Positions 38,155 through 47,130 of a stretch of DNA of 64,000 bases are shown here, in pieces. Origin of the DNA: Flavobacterium sp. 140616W15 (GTDB lineage: Bacteria; Bacteroidota; Bacteroidia; Flavobacteriales; Flavobacteriaceae); the NCBI RefSeq assembly GCF_003668995.1, contig NZ_CP033068.1, positions 2,356,001 through 2,420,000 of the forward strand. The letters run 5' to 3'. The position numbers and the translations under genes are program-made. Below the pieces are notes generated by a model that ran no database searches, was not told the origin of the DNA, and saw only the letters and a list, made by a program, of their open reading frames with translations. Position 1 is the first letter of the stretch; each line of letters begins with the position of its first letter.

Positions 38155-38327
38155 AATATCAGTAGTTTAAGTTTAAAGTAGATTGTGGGGCAAACTCCTT
38201 AAAAATGGTATTTTTTATAAAATTTGTTTCTTATCATTAGTTAAATCTACATCTTTTATCGCTGAAATACCAAAAAAAACCGATGAACTACATCATAAAC
38301 TAGTTTAAAAATGTAATTTTCCTACAT

Positions 38328-38972
38328 TTAAGACGAAAGACGTTCTATTTTCCATAAATAATCATCTTGAACCGTATACCTAATTCTATCATGCAAGCGA
38401 TTAGGTCTCCCTTGCCAAAACTCTACCTCAACTGGAGTAACAAGAAAACCTCCCCAATGTTTAGGTCTTGGAATTTCTTTTCCTTCAAATTCTTTCTCCA
38501 GCTCTTTTAGATTTTCTTCAAGATAGGTACGCGATGGAATAACAGCACTCTGATTAGAGACAATAGCACCAAGCTTACTGCCATCGGGTCTAGAATCAAA
38601 ATAGCCATCAGAGACAGCCTCAGGCGTTTTTGTAGCAATACCTTTTATAATTACCTGACGCTCTGAATTTGGCCAAAAAAAAGACAAACAAACATGTGGA
38701 TTATTTTGTATTGCCTTTCCTTTTTCAGAATTGTAATTAGTGTAGAAAATAAAGCCTTCTTCAGAGAATTTCTTTAATAAAACCACTCTTGATTTAGGAA
38801 AACCATCCAATCCTATTGTCGAAACAGTCATTGCATTTACCTCATCGACACCTCCAAAATCTTCTACTTCATGAAACCATCTGTTAAAAAGGTTAATCGG
38901 ATCTTCTGGAATAGTAGTTTCCAGTAATTCGCTTTTCTCGTAGGATTTTCTATAATTACTTAGATCATTCAT
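38328..38972 (-). CDS. pdxH: Pyridoxamine 5'-phosphate oxidase
   Basis: 214 residues, the typical length. Family motifs are DPINLFNRWF at the start, GFPKSRVVLLK (FMN binding), FIFYTNYNSEKGKA, FFWPNSERQV, SNQSAVI, and the C-terminal signature VEFWQGRPNRLHDRI. The enzyme oxidises PNP/PMP to pyridoxal phosphate using FMN. A block of 16-17-base tandem repeats lies immediately upstream of its start, in the place of the promoter and leader. Confidence 0.97.
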   Translation of the reverse strand: MNDLSNYRKSYEKSELLETTIPEDPINLFNRWFHEVEDFGGVDEVNAMTVSTIGLDGFPKSRVVLLKKFSEEGFIFYTNYNSEKGKAIQNNPHVCLSFFWPNSERQVIIKGIATKTPEAVSDGYFDSRPDGSKLGAIVSNQSAVIPSRTYLEENLKELEKEFEGKEIPRPKHWGGFLVTPVEVEFWQGRPNRLHDRIRYTVQDDYLWKIERLSS

Positions 38973-38990
38973 ATTTTTGACTTTTTATTT

Positions 38991-39151
38991 TTAGACTAGT
39001 TGGATTGCTAGACTACTTAGATTATTAGACTTACTTAGACATCTTAGATTAATTAGAATATTTAGACTACTTAGATATTTAGACTACTTAGATATTAGAC
39101 TACTTAGATATTAGACTACTTAGATATTAGACTGCTTAGATTGTTAGACTC
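38991..39151. repeat. Imperfect 16-17-base tandem repeats upstream of pdxH
   Basis: At least five clear units of TTAGACTACTTAGATA(T) between 39061 and 39150, plus decayed copies back to about 38991. Not coding in any frame for long. It lies 20 bases from the pdxH ATG. Confidence 0.85.
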
Positions 39152-39260
39152 AATAGAGGCAAATAATATATAGACTATATACTATATTAATTACAACACA
39201 TTTATTATCTTATTCTCTCATTTCCTCATTCTCACATCTAACATCTCACATTAAACAATG

Positions 39261-40166
39261 CTAAAATTCAAAGCTTTTTCCATCATCTCCTAATAATACA
39301 TTTGGAAAAATAGTTTCTGCTTCTTCTTTAAACAATTCGATACTTTCATATCTAGTTGAATAATGCCCAAGAACCAAATGTTTTGCATTGGCTTTTAAGG
39401 CTATTGTAGCTGCTTCTTTGGCTGTTGAATGTAATGTTTTTGAAGCCAGTGCTTCTTCCGATTGCAAGAAGGTACTTTCATGATACAAAACATCTACATT
39501 ATTTATAATCGGAATTACAGCTTCATGATAAACTGTATCTGAGCAAAATGCATAACTCTTAGGAGGCAGAGGATCTAATGATAGTTTTTCGTTGGCGATA
39601 ATAGTACCATCGTCCAGCTTTATATCTCCTCCGTTTTTAATTTTCTGATAATAACACGTATCTATATTATAATGCTGAACTGCATCGACATCTAGTTTCC
39701 TTTCAGCTAATTTTTCCTGAAATAAAAACCCGTTAGTATACACACGATGATTTAAAGGAATTGTCGTTACAATTACTTTTTGATCTTCAAAAACGACTTC
39801 ACTTTTATCTGACTCTAATTCATGAAAGTACAAACCATAGTTTGTCCATGAACTCGATAATTTAAGTTGTAATAATATGATTTCTTTTATTCCTTTTGGA
39901 CCATGAATATGCAAATCGGTAGTACGTCCTAAAAGGCTAAATGTAGATATTAACCCGATGAGTCCAAAGAAATGGTCTCCATGTAAATGCGAAATAAAAA
40001 CATGATTTATCTTAGAGAATTTGACCTTGTTTTTACGCAATTGTACCTGGGTTCCTTCTCCACAATCAATAAGAAACAATCTGTTTTTTATTTCTAATAC
40101 CTGCGAAGTTGGATTGGTAAAAGTTCTTGGAGTAGCGGCATAACAGCCTAATATTGTTAATTTCAA
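39261..40166 (-). CDS. rnz: Ribonuclease Z (tRNA 3' processing endonuclease)
   Basis: 301 residues, short RNase Z form. Metallo-beta-lactamase motif SHLHGDHFFG (His60, His62, Asp64, His65) with FLIDCGEGTQVQL before it. LNHRVYTNGF marks the exosite/substrate side, SYAFCSDT holds the metal-bridging Asp, and LVLGHYSTRY the last His. It cleaves tRNA precursors at the 3' end. It is the last gene of the pyrR-pyrB-(STAS-like)-rnz run, about 96 bases after the STAS-like gene. Confidence 0.96.
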   Translation of the reverse strand: MKLTILGCYAATPRTFTNPTSQVLEIKNRLFLIDCGEGTQVQLRKNKVKFSKINHVFISHLHGDHFFGLIGLISTFSLLGRTTDLHIHGPKGIKEIILLQLKLSSSWTNYGLYFHELESDKSEVVFEDQKVIVTTIPLNHRVYTNGFLFQEKLAERKLDVDAVQHYNIDTCYYQKIKNGGDIKLDDGTIIANEKLSLDPLPPKSYAFCSDTVYHEAVIPIINNVDVLYHESTFLQSEEALASKTLHSTAKEAATIALKANAKHLVLGHYSTRYESIELFKEEAETIFPNVLLGDDGKSFEF

Positions 40167-40262
40167 TTTTATTTTTATTTGTTTATTGGGTAAATCGTTT
40201 ATGAATAAAACATCAAAATAAATCGACTAAACAGTTAAACAAATAAACAATTAACCCATATT

Positions 40263-40594
40263 TTAGAATCCTAAATCTCTTTCTATTTCATCCATTTCAA
40301 TAATATCATGCGCCTCTAAAACTGAAGGAACAACAACTAAAGTGCTTGGAACTGCGTTATAATCAATATCAGAAACAACAATAACAAAAGATTTTTTAGC
40401 TTTTTTTGTTGCTTAGATAGCGGTAATAATAATTTGATATCGTTTATAGTTAAGTCTTTATGAGCTAACAAATCGATAATAATATTGTGATTCCCGAAGG
40501 TCTTAAACTGTTGCGTTATTTTTTCCAGAAAAGAAATAAAATCTCCCTGGGTGTCTTTAATTATTGTAGTATGTCCTTTTTGATCTACTTTCAT
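40263..40594 (-). CDS. Small STAS-like protein upstream of rnz (apparent frameshift)
   Basis: Repaired length about 110 residues. The N-terminus (HTTIIKDTQGDFISFLEKI, FGNHNIIIDLLA, TINDIKLLLPLS) has the strand-helix rhythm of STAS/anti-anti-sigma proteins. As read, the frame ends after 85 residues in an unlikely Leu-rich tail. One extra base in the T7 run 40401-40407 restores KKAKKSFVIVVSDIDYN and an acidic C-terminus EMDEIERDLGF. No catalytic residues are seen. A small protein in this position before rnz seems to be usual in Flavobacteria; function unknown. Confidence 0.65.
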
Positions 40595-40667
40595 TTTTTC
40601 AATTGCTATACATTCATTTATCCCAAATAAATCGTTTGGAATAACGAAGGTAGTTTCTTTTTGGAAA

Positions 40668-41594
40668 TTATTGAAGTTTTGAAGCCAAAAGATAAATAAC
40701 TGCCATACGAACAGCTACTCCATTTTCGACTTGATTTAGAATAACCGAATGTTCTGAATCTGCTACTTCCGATGTTATCTCTACTCCCCTATTTATTGGT
40801 CCGGGATGCATAATTACAATCTCTTTATTCAAAGAATCTAATAATGCTTTATCTACACCATATTGTTGTGAATATTCTCTTGTAGAAGGAAAAAAGTTAA
40901 CATCCATTCTTTCATTCTGAACACGTAACATATTGGCAACATCACACCATTCTAATGCTTTACGCAAGTTAGGTTCTACAGTAACTCCTAAGGATTCAAT
41001 ATATCTTGGAATTAATGTTTTTGGCCCACAAACTTTAACCTCAGCACCTTGCATTTGCAAAGCATATATGTTAGATAATGCCACTCTAGAGTGCAGAATA
41101 TCTCCCACAATTACTACTTTCTTTCCTGCAACATCTCCTAGTCTTTCTCTAATAGAATAACTATCCAATAAGGCTTGTGTTGGATGTTCATGTGCACCAT
41201 CTCCAGCATTTACAATACTAGCTTTTACATTCTTGGATAAAAAGTAAGCTGCTCCAGGATTGGCATGGCGCATTACGACCATATCCACTTTCATCGAAAG
41301 AATATTATTTACCGTATCGATAAGTGTTTCTCCTTTTTTAACCGATGATTGTGCTGCCGAAAAACTAATAACATCGGCTGATAATCTTTTTTGTGCTAAT
41401 TCGAACGAAAGTTTTGTTCTGGTACTATTTTCAAAAAATATATTGGCAATAGTAATATCTCTCAACGAAGGAACTTTTTTAATTGGTCTGTTAATGACTT
41501 CTTTAAAATGGTCGGCAGTTTCAAAAATTAGGTTAATATCATTCTCATTGATATATTTTATTCCTAATAAATGATTTACGCTTAATTCTTTCAT
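40668..41594 (-). CDS. pyrB: Aspartate carbamoyltransferase catalytic subunit
   Basis: 308 residues. Carbamoyl-phosphate binding motif FENSTRTKLSFE (about 54-65), MRHANPGAAYFLS, the HEHPTQALLDSYSIRE region, and HPGPINRGVEI near the C-terminus. These are diagnostic of the catalytic chain that makes carbamoyl aspartate in pyrimidine synthesis. No pyrI regulatory chain is in the window. It follows pyrR by about 75 bases. Confidence 0.97.
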   Translation of the reverse strand: MKELSVNHLLGIKYINENDINLIFETADHFKEVINRPIKKVPSLRDITIANIFFENSTRTKLSFELAQKRLSADVISFSAAQSSVKKGETLIDTVNNILSMKVDMVVMRHANPGAAYFLSKNVKASIVNAGDGAHEHPTQALLDSYSIRERLGDVAGKKVVIVGDILHSRVALSNIYALQMQGAEVKVCGPKTLIPRYIESLGVTVEPNLRKALEWCDVANMLRVQNERMDVNFFPSTREYSQQYGVDKALLDSLNKEIVIMHPGPINRGVEITSEVADSEHSVILNQVENGVAVRMAVIYLLASKLQ

Positions 41595-41670
41595 TGTATT
41601 GTTTATTTGTTATTTGTTAAAATTGCTAATCGTTTCGTTTTGCGATTAAACAATGTAACGATTCAACTTT

Positions 41671-42210
41671 TTAATTAGTAACCAAGTAAACGACATCTTC
41701 GCCATCCTTCTCTTTCCAACTCACTATCACTTTCTCATTATTGATAGCATCTACCTGTCTGCCACGATAATCGGGCTGTATTGGTAAATGTCGGCTAAAA
41801 CGCCTGTCGATTAACACCAATAATTCAATTTCTGCAGGTCGTCCGAAAGATTGAATAGCAGTTAATGCTGATCGAATACTTCGTCCTGTGAATAATACAT
41901 CATCTATAAAAATGACTTTTTTATCCTCTACAATAAAATTGATTTGGGTTTTATTAGCTTCTAGTGGTTTATCTGTTCTTCGAAAATCATCTCTAAAAAA
42001 AGTAATGTCTAAATAACCTAATGTAATCTCAGGCGTTTTATATTCTTTTTCTAATAATTCTTTCAGTCGCTCTGCCAAGTAAACACCTCTAGGTTGAATT
42101 CCTACCAAAATCGTGTCTGAAAAATCAAGATGCTTTTCTATCAATTGACAGGCCAAACGATGTAATATGATAGTAACTTCTTTTGAATTAAGTAATACTT
42201 TTTGACTCAT
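41671..42210 (-). CDS. pyrR: Bifunctional pyr operon regulator / uracil phosphoribosyltransferase
   Basis: 179 residues from the ATG at 42210 (MSQKVLL); an upstream in-frame ATG at 42246 precedes the promoter box. The PRPP loop is VIFIDDVLFTGRSIRSA, with VGIQPRGVYLAERL earlier and LIDRRFSRHLPIQPDYRG as the PyrR-type region after it. It acts as uracil phosphoribosyltransferase and, in Gram-positives, as an RNA-binding attenuator; whether attenuation applies here is unclear, and I see no obvious attenuator before pyrB. Confidence 0.95.
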   Translation of the reverse strand: MSQKVLLNSKEVTIILHRLACQLIEKHLDFSDTILVGIQPRGVYLAERLKELLEKEYKTPEITLGYLDITFFRDDFRRTDKPLEANKTQINFIVEDKKVIFIDDVLFTGRSIRSALTAIQSFGRPAEIELLVLIDRRFSRHLPIQPDYRGRQVDAINNEKVIVSWKEKDGEDVVYLVTN

Positions 42211-42235
42211 AGTAAAAGTGTAGTGTTTGGTTGGG

Positions 42236-42243
42236 CAAATATA
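42236..42243 (-). promoter_or_regulatory. -7 promoter element for pyrR
   Basis: Minus-strand TATATTTG matches TAnnTTTG, 25 bases before the ATG at 42210. Confidence 0.6.
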
Positions 42244-42461
42244 CAAAATCAGATTTTATTTGTTGGGGTGTTCGAGCGGGAAATATTTTTTTTTGATTTA
42301 AGAGTGAATTGGGAGGTTTTATTAGTAATTATAGCAAACATTATTTCTTATAAATTTAACCCAGAATCAAATCATATTAAGTTGTTTTTTACGGTTTCAC
42401 ATATTAGAATCAAATATCTTTTTTTTACATTTGGTTTATTTCACTCTAAAAATCAGTTACA

Positions 42462-43220
42462 ATGAACAAATGCAAATTATGTGGTAACAAAGGAAAACTT
42501 GTAAAATCTCATATTATCCCCAAGTTTATGTTCAAGAAAATGAAAGATGAGGATAATGTTTTTTATGAAATAATTTATGACCCCGACACTAATACATCTA
42601 AATCAAAAAAAACACAAATAGAAGATTATGATAGAAATATATTATGTGAAAATTGTGATAACAAAATTTTAGGAGGAATTTACGAATCTTATGCTCAAAA
42701 AGCATTATATGGTGGAAGTTTACCCGTTGAAGTTTCCCCTGAATGCAAAAATTACAAAAATTCAGATGATGGCGCAGAATATAGTATATGTAAAAATTTT
42801 GATTATCAAAAAATAAAGAATTTTTATTTGTCAATCTTATGGAGGGCAAGCATAACTGATAGATCTTTTTTTAATCAAGTAAATCTAGGGAAAAAGCACG
42901 AAGAAAGAATCAGGGAGATTCTATTTAATAATGAAAAAGTCTCAGAAGATGAATATCCAATTGTAATAACTTCATTTATGAGAACAGAAAATACATTAGA
43001 AAACCTAATAGCTCAACCAAAAAGAATAAAAACAAAATCAGGACTAAATGGCTATATTTTTTTGATCGATAGTCTCCAATTTATTATTTACGTAAATTCT
43101 CATGAACACAAATTAACCCGTGAAATCAAGCAGATTTCATTAAAAGAAGAAGAAATGGTAACCCTACATCTACCTAAAGGAAAAGAGATAGAATTCTTAA
43201 AAATACTGATTAACAAATAA
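42462..43220 (+). CDS. HNH-like zinc-finger protein of unknown function
   Basis: 252 residues. The N-terminus has C4-x2-C7 (MNKCKLCGN), SHIIPKFMF (His17) and a second pair C62-x2-C65 (ILCENCDNKI). This spacing is that of HNH/treble-clef nucleases with the His in an SHIIPK-like box, though a clear catalytic H-N-H triad is not complete. The rest is mixed alpha/beta (FYLSILWRASITDRSFF, YIFLIDSLQFIIYV) with no recognised family. It is 9 bases from the next gene and both differ from the housekeeping surroundings. Similar C-x2-C/SHIIPK proteins occur in accessory and defence regions. Nuclease activity is inference. Confidence 0.6.
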   Translation: MNKCKLCGNKGKLVKSHIIPKFMFKKMKDEDNVFYEIIYDPDTNTSKSKKTQIEDYDRNILCENCDNKILGGIYESYAQKALYGGSLPVEVSPECKNYKNSDDGAEYSICKNFDYQKIKNFYLSILWRASITDRSFFNQVNLGKKHEERIREILFNNEKVSEDEYPIVITSFMRTENTLENLIAQPKRIKTKSGLNGYIFLIDSLQFIIYVNSHEHKLTREIKQISLKEEEMVTLHLPKGKEIEFLKILINK

Positions 43221-43229
43221 TTAAAAGCT

Positions 43230-43844
43230 ATGACAAACCAAAATTCACACTTAATACTTACATATCCAGAAGGCTTCTCTCAAGAAATCATCGATAGCGA
43301 CATATCTAAATTGGAAGTAAAAGATTTAAAGATACAATTAGAAAAACATGAAACTGATACTTATGCAGCAATGGAATGGATTATACCAACTTTCTTTGCT
43401 ACATTTATTCTTAAATCTTATTTTGAATCTTTCCTACAAGAAGCAGGAAAAGACCACTATCAACTTCTTAAAAATGCTTGCAAAAAAATGTTAGCAAAGG
43501 GAAACGCAACTCAAGTTCAGCTAATTTCAGCAAGTAAATCAACACAAAAATTATCTAAAAAATACAGTCAATCACTTTCTGTATCAATTTTGGCTCAAAT
43601 GAAAACAAATCGGCAAATTAAGCTTTTATTTGACAATAATTTAGAATTAAGTGACTGGGAAAATGCTGTTGACGAATTCTCTGACTATATCTTAGAACAT
43701 CATCAAAACTATCCTAACGACCAACTATCTAATAAAATAAAAAATTTATCCCCAAAAGTTTATTATATCATTTATGTAAAAATAAATCCTAAATCAAAAA
43801 AATTAGAATTTCACGACGATAACACTATGATGGCGGAATTATGA
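43230..43844 (+). CDS. Unknown protein with possible membrane segment, paired with the HNH-like gene
   Basis: 204 residues, no signal peptide. Residues 45-70 (AAMEWIIPTFFATFILKSYF) form a short hydrophobic stretch that could be one membrane helix or a buried helix. The remainder is helical and Lys-rich (NACKKMLAKGN, SASKSTQKLSKKYSQS), with a C-terminal beta stretch VYYIIYVKINPKSKKL and DDNTMMAEL. No family recognised. It starts 9 bases after the HNH-like gene and is surely cotranscribed. The pair could be a nuclease plus a regulator or effector. Confidence 0.6.
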   Translation: MTNQNSHLILTYPEGFSQEIIDSDISKLEVKDLKIQLEKHETDTYAAMEWIIPTFFATFILKSYFESFLQEAGKDHYQLLKNACKKMLAKGNATQVQLISASKSTQKLSKKYSQSLSVSILAQMKTNRQIKLLFDNNLELSDWENAVDEFSDYILEHHQNYPNDQLSNKIKNLSPKVYYIIYVKINPKSKKLEFHDDNTMMAEL

Positions 43845-44028
43845 AATTTAAAATTAGATTAATTCATTTGTTCTTTATCGCAATTACCTAAAGTAAAGCG
43901 ATTTACAATAAATTCTTTTCATACTTACAAAATATCGCTACACTGTAGCTTTATCTCAAAATCTGAATATTTGCTATAAATATGATGCTCCACTGGAGCA
44001 AATTCCCATCATGTTTTCTAAAACTAAT

Positions 44029-44075
44029 AAAAAAAAGAGGCTATCCAAAAATTACTTTTGGACAGCCTCTTTGCT
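44029..44075 (-). terminator. Terminator of the phosphoesterase gene
   Basis: Long stem AAGAGGCTATCCAAAA / CTTTTGGACAGCCTCTT with one wobble or mismatch. On the minus strand it ends in a run of about eight T, 20 bases past the stop at 44096. Confidence 0.85.
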
Positions 44076-44095
44076 ATTTAAATATTCTTTGTTTA

Positions 44096-46840
44096 CTATT
44101 TCACAATTAATTTAGCTGTAAACAATTTACGAGAATGTATTTTTAGAATATAAACTCCTTTTGGTAAATCTTGGTTTATTAGAGAGAACTTATTGTTGTT
44201 TACATTTTTTGTAGCGTACAATAATTTTCCTTCCATATTATAAATCTCAATTTCATCAATAGGATATTCCGACTGAATAAAAGTTTCCGCATTACTACTA
44301 GTAGGATTTGGATATACTTTTAATCCATTATCAATTTTAAACTCGTCATTACCTAGAGAACTATCGATTACTTCAAAAGAAACCCTGTTTGATACTTCGT
44401 CATAAGAATCATTAGTAAACATTACCAAAAAGTAATTTCCTTTTTCAGTAGGTAAATCTGTGGTAACAATAGCTTTAGTTCCTTCCGAAAGTCCTTCAAA
44501 ATAAGTATAACTCACCAATGGTTTTTCGTTAGGATTATCTCCTTCATGATAAATTCCCAACCAATCTTTTACAATTCCGGGAGCATCTGTCCATGAAGCT
44601 GTAATTTGTTCGCCAAGATCATATACGGGTTTATTAATCCATAATTCGGTAACTACCGCTCCAACTTTAAAGAATACTTTATTTCCGATAGCATTAAAAC
44701 TATCCTGCAAATAATATTCGGCATAATAATATCCTTTTGGTAAGTTGTTAAATGATTTAGTGTCTGCAACTGTGGTAACATATTGCCAACTTGTTGACGT
44801 AACACCAGATCCTGGATTTACTCCCATTCTATATATACCAATCCAATCTTTTGTCAATTGTGGTCCATTAGTATAATTAACAACTATTGGTGTTCCAACA
44901 GAATATTCCGTATTATCTGTAGTTAATACAGGAACTGGCCCAACATAAAAATATTTACGTGGTGCAATTTCTGTATACCCTCCATTAGAGAATATTACGG
45001 CATAATAACGTCCTTTATTAGCCAATCCGTTAGGGAAATTAATAAATCCGCTTGGACTGCCATTTGTATATTGCCAAGTTAAAGATGGTGTCGATGATCC
45101 CGGTGTTTGCCCTTCTTTATACAATCCTATCCAAGTTTTTGTACTCGCTGGTGCATCGGTAAAATCAACTTTAATAGGTGCACTTTGCAAATAAGTTAAA
45201 GCATCGGTAACAATCTCAGTATTCACATTATTACTTCCAGTAACAGTAAATGCTTGAGCATCGCTCCAAGGAGACCATTCAAGATTGCGATCTCTGTATC
45301 TTAACTTCACATAATACTTACCATTAGGAAGCGAGTTTGAAGCCAAATCCATCTTGGTAATATCTACACCTAGATTTATATCAACAGTTGAATCTTTTTG
45401 AGTCTTATATTTTCCGTATAAATTTTCGAAATCGCGATATACTTCTTTTTTAATTATATCAAATGTTGGCGTTTGCGAAATTAAAAACTGACTTGTATTT
45501 AATAACTCATTTGTTGTAGTGCTATATGCTGAACCTGATATCGTTAAAGGTAAAGTAACATTTGCTGTAAAAGTATTTGTAATAGCTGGCTTTACTGGTG
45601 CAACTTTGTTTTTATACCTATGAAACTCGTCCATTAATTGGTTATTTTTCCATTTATCAACGCTTCCGATTGAATAGCTTTCGATATCCATTTTTCCGTT
45701 TGTAACATCAATATCTACAATTTGGTAAATCCAATTGCATATTGTTTTCTGTACATCTTCAAAGTCTTGTTCTGTAGATGATCCCCAATATTGATCCCAC
45801 GCTGTTCCTCCCGAAATAATATTATAGGTTGGTGTGTTTTTTAATTGTCCTCTGTGATACAAATGATGGTGCGCCCCAATATGTATAGAATATTTTGGAG
45901 ATGTTACCAATAAAGGAACAGCTGTATTACGAACCCATGTAGAGATATCTCCAACATATTGCTCTGCCTGATATGGTCTGTGGCTAAGTGAAAAAATCCA
46001 CTCTACGGTATTATCTGTATTTGCGGCAGCAAGAACCTGTTGCAACCAAGTTAACTGCGCAGCTCCTGTATGCTCTGAGCTTAAACTGATAAATAAAACA
46101 TTACCCGCTTGTTGTGCATAATAATTTTCTGTGCCTGATGAAATTCCTTTATAAGAAAGCTCACTAATATAGAAATGATCGTAATACGAATTCATACCAA
46201 GTGTTCCGTAGGTTTCATGGTTTCCTACTGTGGTCTGAATCGGAATATTACCTGATAACCCCCTATTCTTTTTAAAGTGTACGTTTTCGTAATGATCTAA
46301 AGTTCCTACATCGACTTGATCCCCCACCATAAATGTCATCGAAATATTATCTTCAGGAGATAATGTTGAACCCCATTTTTGTTTTATTTTTCTTTTTGCT
46401 GCCGATACTAATGAATCGTAACGAGGTACAGCTTTTAACTGATTATCTCCCATAATCAAAAAGCGAATATGTCCATCGGCAGTAGCCGCTTGCCCTGGAT
46501 TAGGCAATGTTTTAAAGGAATAAACCGTTGAGACGTCTGTACCCGTTTTTATGCGGTAATAATATTTTGTGTTTGGCGAAAGGTTAATCAGTTTCGCGCT
46601 GTGGTAAAAATAATTCCCAGGATAGCCAGAATCTGTAAAAACATTGGTATTACCAGTAACTGTAACATTAAGATTAGCTTCAGTTGTTCCGTATTCTACA
46701 ATAGTTTCTGGATTACTATCTGTTTTCCAGTTAACATAAACAGAGGTGGGAGTTGCGTTTTGTAAATAAGGAAATAGTTTTTGTGCTTGTGTAGTAAAGC
46801 CTATTCCTAAAAGTAATAGTAAAAAATAGAGTTGTTTCAT
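44096..46840 (-). CDS. Secreted calcineurin-like (purple acid phosphatase-type) phosphoesterase with T9SS type A sorting domain
   Basis: 914 residues from the ATG at 46840 (MKQLYFLLLLLG, cleavage after TTQAQ); the longer start at 46891 would spoil the signal peptide. A fibronectin-like N-terminal domain (PYLQNATPTSVYVNWKT) precedes the metallophosphatase core with MGDNQ, MVGDQVDVG, VGNHETYG and IGAHHHLYHRG, the metal ligands of purple acid phosphatases. Three beta-sandwich modules (LTYLQSAPIKVDFTDAP and similar, each with W-I/L-G-I/L-Y) follow. The C-terminus (GLKVYPNPTSS, GVYILKIHS, KLIVK) is a type A sorting domain. It probably acts on phosphate esters outside the cell. Confidence 0.9.
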   Translation of the reverse strand: MKQLYFLLLLLGIGFTTQAQKLFPYLQNATPTSVYVNWKTDSNPETIVEYGTTEANLNVTVTGNTNVFTDSGYPGNYFYHSAKLINLSPNTKYYYRIKTGTDVSTVYSFKTLPNPGQAATADGHIRFLIMGDNQLKAVPRYDSLVSAAKRKIKQKWGSTLSPEDNISMTFMVGDQVDVGTLDHYENVHFKKNRGLSGNIPIQTTVGNHETYGTLGMNSYYDHFYISELSYKGISSGTENYYAQQAGNVLFISLSSEHTGAAQLTWLQQVLAAANTDNTVEWIFSLSHRPYQAEQYVGDISTWVRNTAVPLLVTSPKYSIHIGAHHHLYHRGQLKNTPTYNIISGGTAWDQYWGSSTEQDFEDVQKTICNWIYQIVDIDVTNGKMDIESYSIGSVDKWKNNQLMDEFHRYKNKVAPVKPAITNTFTANVTLPLTISGSAYSTTTNELLNTSQFLISQTPTFDIIKKEVYRDFENLYGKYKTQKDSTVDINLGVDITKMDLASNSLPNGKYYVKLRYRDRNLEWSPWSDAQAFTVTGSNNVNTEIVTDALTYLQSAPIKVDFTDAPASTKTWIGLYKEGQTPGSSTPSLTWQYTNGSPSGFINFPNGLANKGRYYAVIFSNGGYTEIAPRKYFYVGPVPVLTTDNTEYSVGTPIVVNYTNGPQLTKDWIGIYRMGVNPGSGVTSTSWQYVTTVADTKSFNNLPKGYYYAEYYLQDSFNAIGNKVFFKVGAVVTELWINKPVYDLGEQITASWTDAPGIVKDWLGIYHEGDNPNEKPLVSYTYFEGLSEGTKAIVTTDLPTEKGNYFLVMFTNDSYDEVSNRVSFEVIDSSLGNDEFKIDNGLKVYPNPTSSNAETFIQSEYPIDEIEIYNMEGKLLYATKNVNNNKFSLINQDLPKGVYILKIHSRKLFTAKLIVK

Positions 46841-46867
46841 GAGTTGTTGTTTCGTTGTTAGACGAAG

Positions 46868-46875
46868 CAAAAGTA
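46868..46875 (-). promoter_or_regulatory. -7 promoter element for the phosphoesterase gene
   Basis: Minus-strand TACTTTTG fits TAnnTTTG, 27 bases before the ATG at 46840. This supports that start, because 46891 lies upstream of the box. Confidence 0.6.
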
Positions 46876-46998
46876 TTCTTCCAAAATGCAAATACTTTTA
46901 AGACAACATTACCCTTCTTTTATCTTTACTTCTCTTTATTGTAAAATTAATAATCCACCATTTATCTATAATAGGAACATGGATGACAAAGATCTGCC

Positions 46999-47068
46999 AA
47001 GGCGAAAACGCGGATAAAAACGGATTTCATCAGCTTCTTTACTTTAGCAAATCCGCGTCATCCGCGTT
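46999..47068. repeat. Inverted intergenic repeat (CGCGGAT / ATCCGCG type)
   Basis: ACGCGGATAAAAACGGATTT faces AAATCCGCGTCATCCGCGT, forming an imperfect hairpin. This is a familiar type of Bacteroidota intergenic repeat. Confidence 0.55.
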
Positions 47069-47121
47069 CTATTCTCTATTCTCTATTCTCTATTCTCTAT
47101 TCTCTATTCTCTATTCTCTAA
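47068..47121. repeat. Seven-base tandem repeat (TATTCTC)n
   Basis: About seven exact copies of TATTCTC/CTCTATT in a row, in the gap between the DUF418 gene stop and the phosphoesterase start. Confidence 0.92.
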
Positions 47122-47130
47122 TACAAAATA

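Noticed and set aside
38991..39151. CRISPR array
   Set aside because: Units are contiguous 16-17-base tandem repeats with no spacers and no cas genes nearby.
40668..42210. PyrR-dependent attenuator before pyrB
   Set aside because: The 75-base gap shows no convincing anti-terminator/terminator pair.
42202..42465. An 87-residue plus-strand frame between pyrR and the HNH-like gene
   Set aside because: It overlaps the pyrR start and promoter, is low in complexity and has no conserved features.
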